Assembly: GCA_050185195.1 (NCBI GenBank)
Contig: JBFWZQ010000005.1
Location: 62,001 to 126,000 of the forward strand
Reading direction: 5' to 3'
Length of the DNA: 64,000 nucleotides
Source of the DNA: CADEFQ01 sp050185195
GTDB taxonomy: Bacteria; Pseudomonadota; Gammaproteobacteria; Steroidobacterales; Steroidobacteraceae
Below are positions 1 to 9,689 of the stretch, one piece after another. Each line of letters begins with the position of its first letter. Within the stretch, counting starts at the first letter, position 1. Position numbers and translations under genes: made by a program. Under the pieces are notes generated by a model. It searched no databases. It worked only from the letters and a program-made list of their open reading frames with translations, and was not told where the DNA came from.

Positions 1-1580
1 GGCGCGCCGTACTTGAGCGCATCGAGCAGGAAGCCGAACTTGCGCTGGGCTTCCTCGTGGTCGATGCCGAGCAGGTCGAACACCGTGGACTGCAGCGCCT
101 GCGAGTGGATGCGCACGCTGCCGCCGCCGATCTCCGAGCCGTTCAGCACCATGTCGTAGGCCTTGGCGAGCGCCTCACCGGGCCGGTCGCGCAGCGCCTG
201 CGGCTCGAGGTTCGCGGGCGAGGTGAACGGGTGGTGCATCGCCATCCAGCGCTTCGCATCCCCATCCCACTCGAACATCGGGAAATCGACCACCCACAGC
301 GGCTGCCACGTGTCAGTGACGAGCTTCAGGTCCTCGCCGAGCTTCAGGCGCAGCGCGCCGAGCGCATCGCACACGACCTTTGCCGAGTCCGCGCCGAAGA
401 AGACCAGGTCGCCGTCCTGCGCGCCGGTGCGCTCGAGGATCCCGGCCACCGCCACGTCCGACAGGAACTTGACGATCGGCGACTGCAGGCCCTCGCGCCC
501 CTTTGCGCGCTCGTTCACCTTGACGTAGGCGAGGCCGCGCGCGCCGTAACGTGCGACGTATGCGGTGTACTCGTCGATCTGCGAGCGTGGCAGCCCGGCG
601 CCGCCGGGCACGCGCAGGGCCGCCACGCGGCCCTGCGGGTCCTTCGCCGGCGTGGCGAACACCTTGAAATCGCAATCGGCGACGAGGTCGGCGACATCGA
701 CGAGCTCGAGCGGCACGCGCAGGTCGGGCTTGTCGGAGCCGTAGCGACGCATCGCCTCCGCGTACGGCAGGCGCAGGAAGGGGTTTGGCAGGTCGACGTC
801 GAGCACCGCCTTGAAGAGGTGGCGGATCAGCCCCTCCATCAGCGCCATGATCTCGTCCTGCGGCAGAAACGAGGTCTCGATGTCGAGCTGGGTGAAATCA
901 GGCTGGCGGTCGGCGCGCAGGTCTTCGTCGCGAAAGCAGCGCGCGACCTGGTAGTAGCGCTCGAAGCCCGCGACCATGAGGAGCTGCTTGAAGATCTGCG
1001 GCGACTGCGGCAGCGCGAAGAACTTGCCGGCGTGCGTGCGCGAGGGCACGAGGTAGTCGCGCGCGCCCTCGGGCGTCGCCTTGGTCAGCATCGGCGTCTC
1101 GATGTCGACGAAGCCGGCATCGTCGAGATAGCCGCGCAGCGCGCGGGTGGCGGCGTGGCGCAGCCGCAGGCGCTTCGCCATCACGTCGCGCCGCAGGTCG
1201 AGGTAGCGGTAGCGCAGCCGCACTTCCTCGGAGACATGCTCGTCGAGCTGGAAGGGCAGGGGTTCGGCGCGGTTCAGGATCTCGATCTCGCGCGCGAGGA
1301 TCTCGACGCGGCCCGAGGCGAGGTTCGCGTTGACGGTGCCCGCGGGGCGTTCGCGCACGAGCCCGGTGACCCGCACGACGAACTCGTTGCGCAGTTTTTC
1401 CGCGCCTTCGAACACGGCCTTCGCGTCGGGATCGAACACCGCCTGCACGAGGCCGGAGCGGTCGCGCAGGTCGGCGAAGATCACGCCGCCGTGATCCCGC
1501 CGCCGGTGCACCCAGCCTGCTACGGTGACTGTCTTGCCTGCCGATCCCTCGTCGACCTGTCCGCAGAAATGTGTACGCAT
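1..1580 (-). CDS. aspS: Aspartyl-tRNA synthetase, 3' end beyond the left edge
   Basis: Charges tRNA-Asp with aspartate in the cytoplasm. About 526 codons are visible, starting at ATG 1580-1578; bacterial AspRS is usually near 590 residues, so the C-terminus is lost outside the window. The N-terminal OB-fold anticodon-binding domain (GWVHRRRDHGG near residue 20) is followed by the class II catalytic core. The motif 2 signature RDEDLRADRQPDFTQ lies near residues 215-230, and the GAD insertion domain follows. The frame is open from 1580 to the window edge. The next gene upstream on the same strand ends 9 bp away at 1590, so the two may be co-transcribed. Confidence 0.96.
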   Translation of the reverse strand, partial: MRTHFCGQVDEGSAGKTVTVAGWVHRRRDHGGVIFADLRDRSGLVQAVFDPDAKAVFEGAEKLRNEFVVRVTGLVRERPAGTVNANLASGRVEILAREIEILNRAEPLPFQLDEHVSEEVRLRYRYLDLRRDVMAKRLRLRHAATRALRGYLDDAGFVDIETPMLTKATPEGARDYLVPSRTHAGKFFALPQSPQIFKQLLMVAGFERYYQVARCFRDEDLRADRQPDFTQLDIETSFLPQDEIMALMEGLIRHLFKAVLDVDLPNPFLRLPYAEAMRRYGSDKPDLRVPLELVDVADLVADCDFKVFATPAKDPQGRVAALRVPGGAGLPRSQIDEYTAYVARYGARGLAYVKVNERAKGREGLQSPIVKFLSDVAVAGILERTGAQDGDLVFFGADSAKVVCDALGALRLKLGEDLKLVTDTWQPLWVVDFPMFEWDGDAKRWMAMHHPFTSPANLEPQALRDRPGEALAKAYDMVLNGSEIGGGSVRIHSQALQSTVFDLLGIDHEEAQRKFGFLLDALKYGA

Positions 1581-1589
1581 CCGGCCATT

Positions 1590-2669
1590 TTACTTCGGTC
1601 CGAGCCCGAGTGAGGACACATCCATCACGTGCAGCCGCAGGTTCTGCATGAACGCCTGCTTCGCGTCGCTGCGGTTGCTGGTCCAGACCATCTTGCGGCC
1701 GTCCGGCGAGATCGACGGGAAGCCGTCGAAGCCACCGTCGAAGGTCAGGCGGCGCGGCTGCGCCTGCGGGCCGGCGTCGATTTCACCCAGGTACACTTCC
1801 CAGTTGTTGCTGTTCGGCTCGATGCGCACATAGAGGAAGTGCTTGCCGTCCGGGGTCGGGTACGGTGCCCAGTTCATCTCGTGCGTGTGGGTCTGCACCT
1901 TGAGGTCCGAGCCGTCGCGCTCGATCGTGAAGATCGTCATCGGGGTGGGCCGCTGGCCGTACTCGGAGGCCTTCCACGCGCGGAACAGGATCGTGTTGCT
2001 GTCCGGGAGGAAATAGGGCGCGCCTTCCTGCCAGTCCTCGGTGAAGGTGATCTGGTGTTCGCCCGTGCCGTCGGCGTTCATGACCCAGAGGTCCATGTTG
2101 CCCTTGACCTGGCGGCCGAAGACGATCCACTTGCCGTCCGGCGAGACGGTGACTTCCGCCTCGTAGTAGTCGTTGTTCGTCAGGCGCTGGATGTGGCCGC
2201 CCTTTCTGTCTGAAATATACAACTCGGCGCCCTGCGGGTAGTTCCGCCAGTCGGACCAGTCGCCCTGGAGTCGCCCGGTCGTGCCCATGTGGTCCCGCAC
2301 CGACGTCCAGACCAGCTTCTTGCCGTCCGGGAAGAAGTAGGAGCAGCCGTCGTAGCCCTTGTCGTTGATGAGGACGATGTCCGTGCCGGCGTCGGTGAAG
2401 GTCTTCGTCAGGAAGCCTTCATGGCCGCGCGCGCCCAGCAAAGCATGCGAATCCTGCACCTGGGCGATGAGATGGGAGCTGTCGGGGCCGTAATAGGCCT
2501 CGGCGGCCTCGCCCAGGTTGGGGATCTGCCAGGAGGGCAGTTCGTTCGCCCGCGTCGACACCGTGGCCCCCTGCGGGACCGTCACGGCGGTCGTGACCGC
2601 ACAGGCCGACAGGGCGCCGCCGGCGAGCAGCGTGACCACCACGAGGAATCTGTTGCGCATAGGTGTCAT
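1590..2669 (-). CDS. TolB-like PD40 beta-propeller lipoprotein
   Basis: A 359-residue exported protein. The N-terminus is a lipoprotein signal peptide ending in the lipobox LSAC near residue 22. The body carries repeated PD40/TolB-type blades, seen as recurring phrases such as VSPDGKWIVFGR, FPDGKKLVWTS and ISPDGRKMVWTSNRS. TolB-like propellers usually mediate protein-protein contacts in the periplasm; here there is no pal or tolA neighbour, so a role in the Tol system is unlikely. The start could equally be the ATG at 2660, three codons in. It is divergent from the TonB-dependent receptor at 2760, with about 90 bp of shared upstream DNA. The substrate or partner is unknown. Confidence 0.85.
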   Translation of the reverse strand: MTPMRNRFLVVVTLLAGGALSACAVTTAVTVPQGATVSTRANELPSWQIPNLGEAAEAYYGPDSSHLIAQVQDSHALLGARGHEGFLTKTFTDAGTDIVLINDKGYDGCSYFFPDGKKLVWTSVRDHMGTTGRLQGDWSDWRNYPQGAELYISDRKGGHIQRLTNNDYYEAEVTVSPDGKWIVFGRQVKGNMDLWVMNADGTGEHQITFTEDWQEGAPYFLPDSNTILFRAWKASEYGQRPTPMTIFTIERDGSDLKVQTHTHEMNWAPYPTPDGKHFLYVRIEPNSNNWEVYLGEIDAGPQAQPRRLTFDGGFDGFPSISPDGRKMVWTSNRSDAKQAFMQNLRLHVMDVSSLGLGPK

Positions 2670-2759
2670 CCCAGCCCGGTTTGATATTGCTCAGGAGTGT
2701 CCTGCCGCGCTAGCGTACATGGCAATAGGGGGGCGCATGGTGCGTCCACGGGGAGAACG

Positions 2760-5243
2760 ATGCGTACATCTAACACTCTTGCCGGATTCGCGGCATTGTC
2801 GTTGCTCGGGGGCGCCACCGCGGCGGTCGCCGAGCCGCAGGCCGAGGGTCTCGATGAGATCGTCGTCACGGCGCGCAAGACCGAAGAGCGCCTGATCGAC
2901 GTGCCACTTGCCATCACGGCACTGTCCGAGCGCGCGATCGAAGAGCGCGGCATCAAGAACCTCGACGACGTCGCGGCGAACACGCCCGGCCTCACGTTCT
3001 CGAACGTGATCGGCGAGATGCTTCCCGCCCCCGTCATTCGCGGCGTCGCCCCGATCGACATCCTGGGCGAGAACAACACCGCCATCTTCATCGACGGCGT
3101 CTACGTGTCGGCGCGTGAAGGCCTGAACTTCAGCCAGCTCGACCTCGAGCGGATCGAAGTGGTGAAGGGCCCGCAGGCGGCGATGTACGGCCGCAACAGC
3201 TTCAGCGGCGCCATCAACTATGTCACCGCGAAGCCGACCGACGTCTTCAAGGGCAAGACCGAAGTCACCTTCGGCAACGACGGCCGGCTGCTCGGCTCGG
3301 TTTCGGCCAGCGGCCCGCTGATCGAAGGCGTGCTGAAGGGCCGTGCGGCGGTGCTGTACGACAACTTCGACGGTTCCTACAAGAACCAGTGGCGGGGCCG
3401 CGGCCCGGCGCCGGACATCGGCGGCTACCAGTACAAGACCTTCCAGGGCGGACTCGTCTGGACGCCGAACGACAACTTCGAGGCTGAGATCGGCCTCTAC
3501 ATCTCGGACGACCAGATCGACAACTCCGCGATGACGGCGGCGACGGCCAATTGCGAGAACCGCAGCCAGGTTCCCGTCACGCCGATGCTGACGAGCCGCC
3601 TGCTGAACTACTGCGGCGAGCTGCAGTCGATCGGCAAGAACGACCTCACGGTCATCTCGGGCGCCACGGGCGAAGACCGTGACGTCACGCGCGGCCACCT
3701 GAAGCTCAACTGGTCGTTCGCCGACGGCGGCAAGATCGACGCGCTCACGGGTTATTCCGCCACGAGCCAGTCGTTCTTCGTCGATGGCGGCCGCAACGAC
3801 GGCGAAAACATCATCTTCACGTACCTCACCGGACCGACTTTCCCCTTCCCGCTGGGTGGTGGACAGTTCGGCACGGGCTCGAGCGATCGCAAGCAGGTTC
3901 GCACCGGCCTGCTGCAGGTCGGCCCCGGCATCACCTACAAGGAGTTCAGCCAGGAACTGCGCTATTCGAGCGACCAGTCGAAGCGCTTCACCTGGGCGGT
4001 CGGCGGTTACTACTACGACACGACGAGCGAGTCGGGCATCGACGACGTCACGACGACGCAGCCGCTGCCGGCTGATTTCGGTTCGTTCTGCCTCGCCTGC
4101 GTCTCCTTCGGCCCCGGCCTCTGGGTCGACTTCGCGGCAGGCGCCGGCGATGCGGCCTTCAAGGACTGGTTCACCAGCCCGACCGGCGCTGCGATCTCCG
4201 GCAACGTGATCGAGAACGGCACGAAAGCGCCGTCCGGCTTCGTGCAGGCCGAGTTCGACATCACCGACAGGCTGTCGATCGGCGCGGAAGGCCGTTACAC
4301 GGAAGAGAAGAAGACCCTCATCGACCACCAGACCAACACCAGGCGCTCGGTCAAGTCGGACCTGGTCAACTGGCGCACGACGCTGCGCTTCAAGCCGGCC
4401 GACAACATGTCGGTCTACGGCGCCGTGGCGCACGCGGAGAAGGGTGGCGGCTCGGACGGCTCGCAGGTGCGGTTCGTCGACAACCCGGGCACGATCGTGA
4501 CCATCATCCAGCCGTTTGAGCCCGAGGAAATGCTGAGCTACGAACTCGGCATGAAGAGCGAGTTCCTGGACCGTCGCCTCGGGGTCGAACTCGACGCGTA
4601 CTACATGGACTGGACGCAGATCGTGATCCCGCAGGTCTTCGAGGCCATCGGCGGCCGGCAGATCACGCAGCCCGTGTCGCTGAGCGCCAACGGCGGCGAT
4701 GCCACGATCCAGGGCGCCGAGCTCTCGATCACCGCGCGCCCCGTGCACGGCCTCGACCTGAACGCGGGCGTGTCGTACATCGACGGCCAGTACGACCATG
4801 CGAAGGTCGCCACGTTCGCGCAGTTCCCGAGCTTCTTCCCGGATGGCGACATCTCGGGCAAGCAGATCCTGCGCCTGTCCGAGTGGCAGTGGAACGCCGG
4901 TGCGGGCTACAGCGCCCCGCTGCGCGGCGACACGAACTGGTTCTTCCGCACCGATGCCTCCTACCGGGGCAAGCAGTTCGCGGACTCGTCGAACCAGGCG
5001 ATCCTGCCGTCCTCGCTGAACGTGAACGCGTCGCTCGGCGTGCGCACCGACACCTGGTCGCTCGAACTGTGGGGCCGCAACCTCACGGACGAGGACGCAC
5101 CGTCGGGCGCCTTCCGTGACGTGCACTTCACCAACACCCTGCCGAACGGCACGTCGAACAGCGGAGCCTTCTTCCCGATCCGCTACACCGTGTCGCACCC
5201 GCGCCTGATGACCTACGGCATCACGTGGCGGATGCGGTTCTGA
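2760..5243 (+). CDS. TonB-dependent outer membrane receptor
   Basis: An 827-residue outer-membrane gated channel energised by TonB-ExbBD. The start ATG at 2760 is preceded by the RBS-like GGGGAGAACG and opens a signal peptide ending near AVAEP; a start 21 codons upstream is possible but would spoil the signal. A TonB-box-like EIVVTARK follows, then the plug (DVPLAITALSERAIEERG, VIRGV, FIDGVYV, ERIEVVKGPQAAMYGRNSFSGAIN, given in parts). The barrel ends with the usual terminal Phe (TWRMRF). Plug sequences of this style are common in receptors of unknown ligand. The stop codon overlaps the ChaN-like gene start (TGATG), and a secreted peptidase follows, which hints at haem or peptide-bound iron as ligand. 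That assignment is inference. Confidence 0.93.
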   Translation: MRTSNTLAGFAALSLLGGATAAVAEPQAEGLDEIVVTARKTEERLIDVPLAITALSERAIEERGIKNLDDVAANTPGLTFSNVIGEMLPAPVIRGVAPIDILGENNTAIFIDGVYVSAREGLNFSQLDLERIEVVKGPQAAMYGRNSFSGAINYVTAKPTDVFKGKTEVTFGNDGRLLGSVSASGPLIEGVLKGRAAVLYDNFDGSYKNQWRGRGPAPDIGGYQYKTFQGGLVWTPNDNFEAEIGLYISDDQIDNSAMTAATANCENRSQVPVTPMLTSRLLNYCGELQSIGKNDLTVISGATGEDRDVTRGHLKLNWSFADGGKIDALTGYSATSQSFFVDGGRNDGENIIFTYLTGPTFPFPLGGGQFGTGSSDRKQVRTGLLQVGPGITYKEFSQELRYSSDQSKRFTWAVGGYYYDTTSESGIDDVTTTQPLPADFGSFCLACVSFGPGLWVDFAAGAGDAAFKDWFTSPTGAAISGNVIENGTKAPSGFVQAEFDITDRLSIGAEGRYTEEKKTLIDHQTNTRRSVKSDLVNWRTTLRFKPADNMSVYGAVAHAEKGGGSDGSQVRFVDNPGTIVTIIQPFEPEEMLSYELGMKSEFLDRRLGVELDAYYMDWTQIVIPQVFEAIGGRQITQPVSLSANGGDATIQGAELSITARPVHGLDLNAGVSYIDGQYDHAKVATFAQFPSFFPDGDISGKQILRLSEWQWNAGAGYSAPLRGDTNWFFRTDASYRGKQFADSSNQAILPSSLNVNASLGVRTDTWSLELWGRNLTDEDAPSGAFRDVHFTNTLPNGTSNSGAFFPIRYTVSHPRLMTYGITWRMRF

Positions 5244-6478
5244 TGGGGCGGCACTTCGCCGCCGGTGCAATCATCGCCGCAGGCTGGCTCACCGCCAGCC
5301 TGCCGGCGATGGCCGGCGAGAACTACCTCGACCTGCCGATCGGCGATCCCGCCCGGGCCAACAAGGAAGTTTCCATCACCCTCGACGGCGTGCTCGATAC
5401 GCGCGCCGGCGAGCTGGTGACCCCGGCCGAATTCGCGCAACGGCTGGCGAACACGCGGGTGCTCTTCATCGGCGAAGAGCACACCAACCCCGAGTTCCAC
5501 GACGTGCAGCTCGCGGCGATCAAGGCGCTGCACGACGCCGGTCGCGAGGTCCTGATCGGCCTCGAGATGTATCCGTATACCGAGCCCACGCAACTCGACA
5601 ACTGGATCGACGGCAAGCTCACCGAGAAGGGCTTCGTCGATCTGTCCGGCTGGTATGTCTACTGGTCCCACCACTGGGGCTACTACCGGGACATCTTCAA
5701 CTACACCCGCGAGCAGGGCATTCGAATGTACGGCGTGAACCTGCCGCGCGCGGCTGTCAATGTCATCCGCGAGAAGGGCTTCGAGGCGCTCGACGCCGAA
5801 ACGCGCGCGCACCTGCCGCCGAAGATCGACGTGGACAATGCCGAGCACAAGCGGCTGTTCCGCGCCTACTTCACGGACGATGACGCGCTGCATACGCAGA
5901 TGACGGACGCGCAGCTCGACAGCCTGCACCGCGCCCAGGTCGCCTGGGACGCCTCGATGGGCTGGAATGCCCTGCAGGCGCTCGAGAAACATGGTGGCAA
6001 GAACGCAATCATCGTGATCATGATCGGTGCCGGCCATGTCGCCTACAACCTGGGTGGCGTGCGCCAGCTCGAGGCGAACTACGGTGGCGAAGTCCGTTCG
6101 CTGATTCCCGTGGCGGTGCGCGCCGCGGGTGGCGCGCCGGTCGGACCGGTGCGTGCGTCTTATGCCGACTTCATCTGGGGCGTTCCGGGGCGCGATGGCC
6201 CGGGCCTGCCCGTGCTGGGTGTCTCGCTTGCGGGGCGCATCGGCAAGGAACCTTCGAAGGTCATCCAGGTCGACAAGGACGGCAGCGCCGCCCAGGCCGG
6301 CGTCAAGCTCGGTGACGTGATCGTGCGCCTCGGCACGACGCCCATCGGCTCGACCACCGACCTGCAGCGCGCAACCGGCGAATACGCATGGGGTGACGGC
6401 ACGGCGCTCGAGATCCGCCGCGACGGCAAGCCGAAGACGCTCGATCTCGTGTTCCGACGTCCGACTCCGAAGCAGTAA
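5243..6478 (+). CDS. ChaN-like haem-binding protein with C-terminal PDZ domain
   Basis: A 411-residue exported protein. The start ATG at 5243 overlaps the receptor stop and opens a signal peptide ending near PAMAGENY. Residues about 45-300 match the ChaN / PF04187 haem-cofactor fold: VLFIGEEHTNPEFHDVQ, LIGLEMYPYTEP and the late GAGHVAYNLGG segment are typical. ChaN of Campylobacter is an iron-regulated haem-binding lipoprotein; this protein has no lipobox. Residues about 325-411 form a PDZ domain (GVSLAG, VIQVDKDGSAAQAGVKLGDVIVRLG), an addition to the usual ChaN layout. It sits between a TonB receptor and a PDZ-bearing peptidase, with stop-start overlaps on both sides, so the three are almost certainly translated together. 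Confidence 0.88.
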   Translation: MGRHFAAGAIIAAGWLTASLPAMAGENYLDLPIGDPARANKEVSITLDGVLDTRAGELVTPAEFAQRLANTRVLFIGEEHTNPEFHDVQLAAIKALHDAGREVLIGLEMYPYTEPTQLDNWIDGKLTEKGFVDLSGWYVYWSHHWGYYRDIFNYTREQGIRMYGVNLPRAAVNVIREKGFEALDAETRAHLPPKIDVDNAEHKRLFRAYFTDDDALHTQMTDAQLDSLHRAQVAWDASMGWNALQALEKHGGKNAIIVIMIGAGHVAYNLGGVRQLEANYGGEVRSLIPVAVRAAGGAPVGPVRASYADFIWGVPGRDGPGLPVLGVSLAGRIGKEPSKVIQVDKDGSAAQAGVKLGDVIVRLGTTPIGSTTDLQRATGEYAWGDGTALEIRRDGKPKTLDLVFRRPTPKQ

Positions 6479-9400
6479 TGAAGAAATCCTCGTGGATCCG
6501 GGCGAGCGCAGCCGCGCTCGCCCTCTTCGCCTTTGCGGCAGAGGCCGCCGACCTTCCCCGCTACGACCTCGACGTGCGCGTCGAACCCGCGACCCACGGT
6601 CTCGCGGTCGAAGCGACCGTCAGCTTTCCCGCCGCGTATGCGGGCCGCGAGGTCGAGTTCCTGCTCGCGACGCCGCTCGCGATCGCCTCGTCCACGCCGG
6701 CCGTGCAGCGCCTGCCGATGGGAGACGCCGCGGGATTCACGGGCATCAACGGTTCGAGCGCCGACCTCGTGAAGTCGGGCCGGGCCGCGCGTTATCGGGT
6801 CACCCTGCCGAAGGACGCCCCGACGCTGCGACTCGTTTACGCGGGCCCCGTCGATTTCGGTTTCGACACGCCCGAAGAAGAGTATGCACGCGGCTTCAGC
6901 GAAACCGCGGGCTTCATCGGCGAGAAGGGCGTGTACCTTGCCGGCAGTTCGCTCTGGTACCCGTACCTCGGCGAGACACTGTTCGTCGCGAAGGTGCGCA
7001 GCCACGCGCCCGAAGGCTGGCACCTGATCACCGTCGATCCGGCGCCGGTCGACGAGCTGCCGCTCGTCGGCGGCCCGCTGACGCGCTACACCGAGACGGT
7101 GGGCGCGGTCGAAGCGCAGGTGTTCCTGCGCACCCCGGACGAGCAGCTCGCGCGCAAGTTCCTCGAGTCCACCGCGCGCGATCTCGAGATGTATCGCCAG
7201 CTGATCGGCCCATACCCCTATTCGAAGTTCGCGCTGGTCGAGAACTTCTGGGAAACGGGCTACGGCATGCCGTCGTTCACGCTGCTCGGCTCGCAGATCA
7301 TCCGCTTCCCGTTCATCCTCACGTCTTCCTATCCGCACGAGATCCTCCACAACTGGTGGGGCAACTCGGTGTTCGTCGACTACGCGACCGGCAACTGGTG
7401 CGAGGGTCTCGCGGCCTACATGGCCGACCACCTCTTCCAGGAGCAGGCCGGCAAGGGCGCCGCGTATCGTCGCGACACGCTCAAGCGCTACCGCGACTAC
7501 GTGAAGGAAAGCCACGACTTCCCGCTGAACGAGTTCCGCTCGCGCCACAGCGCCGCGACGGAGGCCGTGGGTTACGGCAAGTCGCTGATGGGCTTCCACA
7601 TGCTGCGCCGCCAGCTCGGCGATGACGCCTTCCGCAAGGCGCTACAGGGTTTCTATCGCACCGAGCGCGGCGAGCGCGCGGGCTTCATGGACCTCAAGCG
7701 CGAGTTCGCGAAGGCGGGCGGGGTCAACCTCGACACGTTCTTCGAGCAGTGGGTCAACCAGGCCGGCGCCGCCGACCTGCGCGTCGAGAAGGTGCGCGTC
7801 GAAGGGCAGCACGTGCGCGGCGTGATCCGCCAGGCGCAGAAGTCCGCCCCGCTCGAACTGAACGTGCCGGTGTCGGTGCGCACGGCGAATGGCTACGTGT
7901 CACGGACGATCGCCGTCGCGGGCGCGGCGACGCCGTTCGACATCGCGGTCGATGCCGCACCGCTCACGGTCGAAGTCGATCCCGAGTTCGATGTGTTCCG
8001 CCTGCTCGATCCGCGCGAGACTGCGCCGTCGATCGGCCAGTTGTTCGGCGACACGCAGGTCCTCGCGGTCCTGCCGGCCAGGGCGGACAAGGCGAAGCAG
8101 GACCTCTACCGCAGCGTGCTCGCTCGCTGGGCAAGCCCCGCCCAGAAGCTCGAGGTGAAGCTCGATTCCGAGGTCAAGGCACTGCCGGCCGACCAGGCCG
8201 TGTGGGTCTTCGGGCGTGACAACCGCTTTGCGGCAGCGCTGCTGGCGGAAGTGGCGGCAGAGCCGGCGCTCGCGCGTGCGGACGCGACCGTCGTGTTCGC
8301 GCGCCGCCATCCGGCGAACATGGCCAGGGCCGTAGGTTTCATCGCGCTCGGCAGCGACGCAGCGGCTCCCGGGCTCGCGGGCAAGCTGCCCCACTACGGC
8401 AAGTACTCCTGGCTCGTGTTCGAGGGCGACGAGGCGAAGAACACCGGCAAGGGCGAGTGGAGCGCGGACGATTCGCCGCTGCGGGTCGACCTGCGTCAGG
8501 ATCGCACGCCGCTGGCACCGCTCGCCCGTCCCGCGCGCGCGCCGCTCGCCGAGCCGCCGCCGGTGTTCAGCGGTGAGGCGATGCTCGGACACGTGCAGTA
8601 TCTCGCGGCACCCGAGCGTGAGGGCCGCGGGCTCGGCACGCGCGGCATCGAGCAGGCCGCCGACTACATCGCCAAGGCCTTCGCCGCAGCCGGTCTCGCG
8701 CCGGGTGGCGACCAGGGCGGCTGGCTGCAGGCGTTCCCGCGCGGTTCGAACGTGATCGGCGTGTTGCCGGGCGCGAACGCCGCGTTCGACGGCCAGGCCG
8801 TCGTCGTCTCGGCCCACTACGACCACCTCGGCCCGGGCCATCCCGGCGCCGATGACAACGCCAGCGGCGTCGCGGCGCTGATCGAACTCGCGCGCACGAT
8901 CGCCTCGCAGGGCCGGCCGCCGCGCACGCTCGTGTTCGTCGCCTTCTCGGGCGAGGAGTCGGGCCTGCTCGGTTCGCGCTGGTACGCGGAACACCCGTCG
9001 CCGGTGCCGCTCGCGGGCATCCGCGCCAACATCAACCTCGACACGGTCGGGCGCCTCGGCGACGGTCCCGTGCGCATCATCGGCGCGGGCACGGCAACGG
9101 AGTGGTCGCCGGTGTTTCGCGGTGTCGGCTTCTCAACCGGCATCCCGATCCAGGTCATCGAGGGCGCGGCCGTGTCGTCCGACCAGCAGGCGTTCATCGA
9201 ACGCGGCATCCCCGGCGTGCAGGTTTTCTCGGGCTCGAACCTCGACTATCACAAGGCCAGCGACACCGCCGACAAGATCGACGGGGCCGGCCTCGTGAAG
9301 GTCGCGACGGTTGCCAAGGAAGCGATCGACTACCTCGCGGCGCGCGCCGAGCCTTTGCACGCGACCATGAAGGCGAGTGGCCCGCCCGTCGCCTCGGCGG

Positions 9401-9684
9401 CCGCTGCGGCGCCACGCGAGCGCAAGGTGTCCTTCGGCGTGATCCCCGATTTCGCCTACACCGGCCGCGGCGTGCGCGCTGAGTCGGTGATCCCGGAGTC
9501 TCCCGCCGCCAAGGGCAAGCTGCAGGCGGGCGACATCCTCCTCAAGCTCGGCGGCCAGCCGATCGAGACGATGCAGGCGTTCTCGGACGTCCTGAAGACG
9601 ATGAAGCCCGGCGACCTCGTCGACGTGGAGTTCCAGCGCGGCGACGCCCTCGAGTCGGTGAAGGTGGAACTGGCGGGGCGCTGA
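6478..9684 (+). CDS. Exported M1-M28 double metallopeptidase with PDZ domain
   Basis: A 1068-residue secreted or periplasmic protein with a signal peptide (residues 1 to about 24). The first half is an M1 aminopeptidase-like gluzincin: HEILH at 287-291 and Glu309 in NWCEG, 17 residues after the second His rather than the usual 18. A linker domain (about 510-690) precedes a complete M28 aminopeptidase: AHYDH near 778, ADDNASG near 791, GEES near 826, NLDTVGR near 855 and YHKASD near 924 supply the two-zinc ligands and catalytic Glu. A PDZ domain occupies about 985-1068. TAATG joins it to the ChaN-like gene. It probably trims extracellular peptides; a link to haem release from proteins is inference. 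It ends convergently with the ligase gene 5 bp away. Confidence 0.9.
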   Translation: MKKSSWIRASAAALALFAFAAEAADLPRYDLDVRVEPATHGLAVEATVSFPAAYAGREVEFLLATPLAIASSTPAVQRLPMGDAAGFTGINGSSADLVKSGRAARYRVTLPKDAPTLRLVYAGPVDFGFDTPEEEYARGFSETAGFIGEKGVYLAGSSLWYPYLGETLFVAKVRSHAPEGWHLITVDPAPVDELPLVGGPLTRYTETVGAVEAQVFLRTPDEQLARKFLESTARDLEMYRQLIGPYPYSKFALVENFWETGYGMPSFTLLGSQIIRFPFILTSSYPHEILHNWWGNSVFVDYATGNWCEGLAAYMADHLFQEQAGKGAAYRRDTLKRYRDYVKESHDFPLNEFRSRHSAATEAVGYGKSLMGFHMLRRQLGDDAFRKALQGFYRTERGERAGFMDLKREFAKAGGVNLDTFFEQWVNQAGAADLRVEKVRVEGQHVRGVIRQAQKSAPLELNVPVSVRTANGYVSRTIAVAGAATPFDIAVDAAPLTVEVDPEFDVFRLLDPRETAPSIGQLFGDTQVLAVLPARADKAKQDLYRSVLARWASPAQKLEVKLDSEVKALPADQAVWVFGRDNRFAAALLAEVAAEPALARADATVVFARRHPANMARAVGFIALGSDAAAPGLAGKLPHYGKYSWLVFEGDEAKNTGKGEWSADDSPLRVDLRQDRTPLAPLARPARAPLAEPPPVFSGEAMLGHVQYLAAPEREGRGLGTRGIEQAADYIAKAFAAAGLAPGGDQGGWLQAFPRGSNVIGVLPGANAAFDGQAVVVSAHYDHLGPGHPGADDNASGVAALIELARTIASQGRPPRTLVFVAFSGEESGLLGSRWYAEHPSPVPLAGIRANINLDTVGRLGDGPVRIIGAGTATEWSPVFRGVGFSTGIPIQVIEGAAVSSDQQAFIERGIPGVQVFSGSNLDYHKASDTADKIDGAGLVKVATVAKEAIDYLAARAEPLHATMKASGPPVASAAAAAPRERKVSFGVIPDFAYTGRGVRAESVIPESPAAKGKLQAGDILLKLGGQPIETMQAFSDVLKTMKPGDLVDVEFQRGDALESVKVELAGR

Positions 9685-9689
9685 ACCGC

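Noticed and set aside
57..1613. Long plus-strand open frame opposite aspS
   Set aside because: It is the antisense shadow of aspS, which has full family similarity; the plus frame encodes an Arg/His/Val-rich sequence with no similarity.
2691..5270. 859-codon minus-strand frame opposite the TonB receptor
   Set aside because: Antisense shadow typical of high-GC genes; low-complexity composition, no domain, and the plus frame is clearly the receptor.
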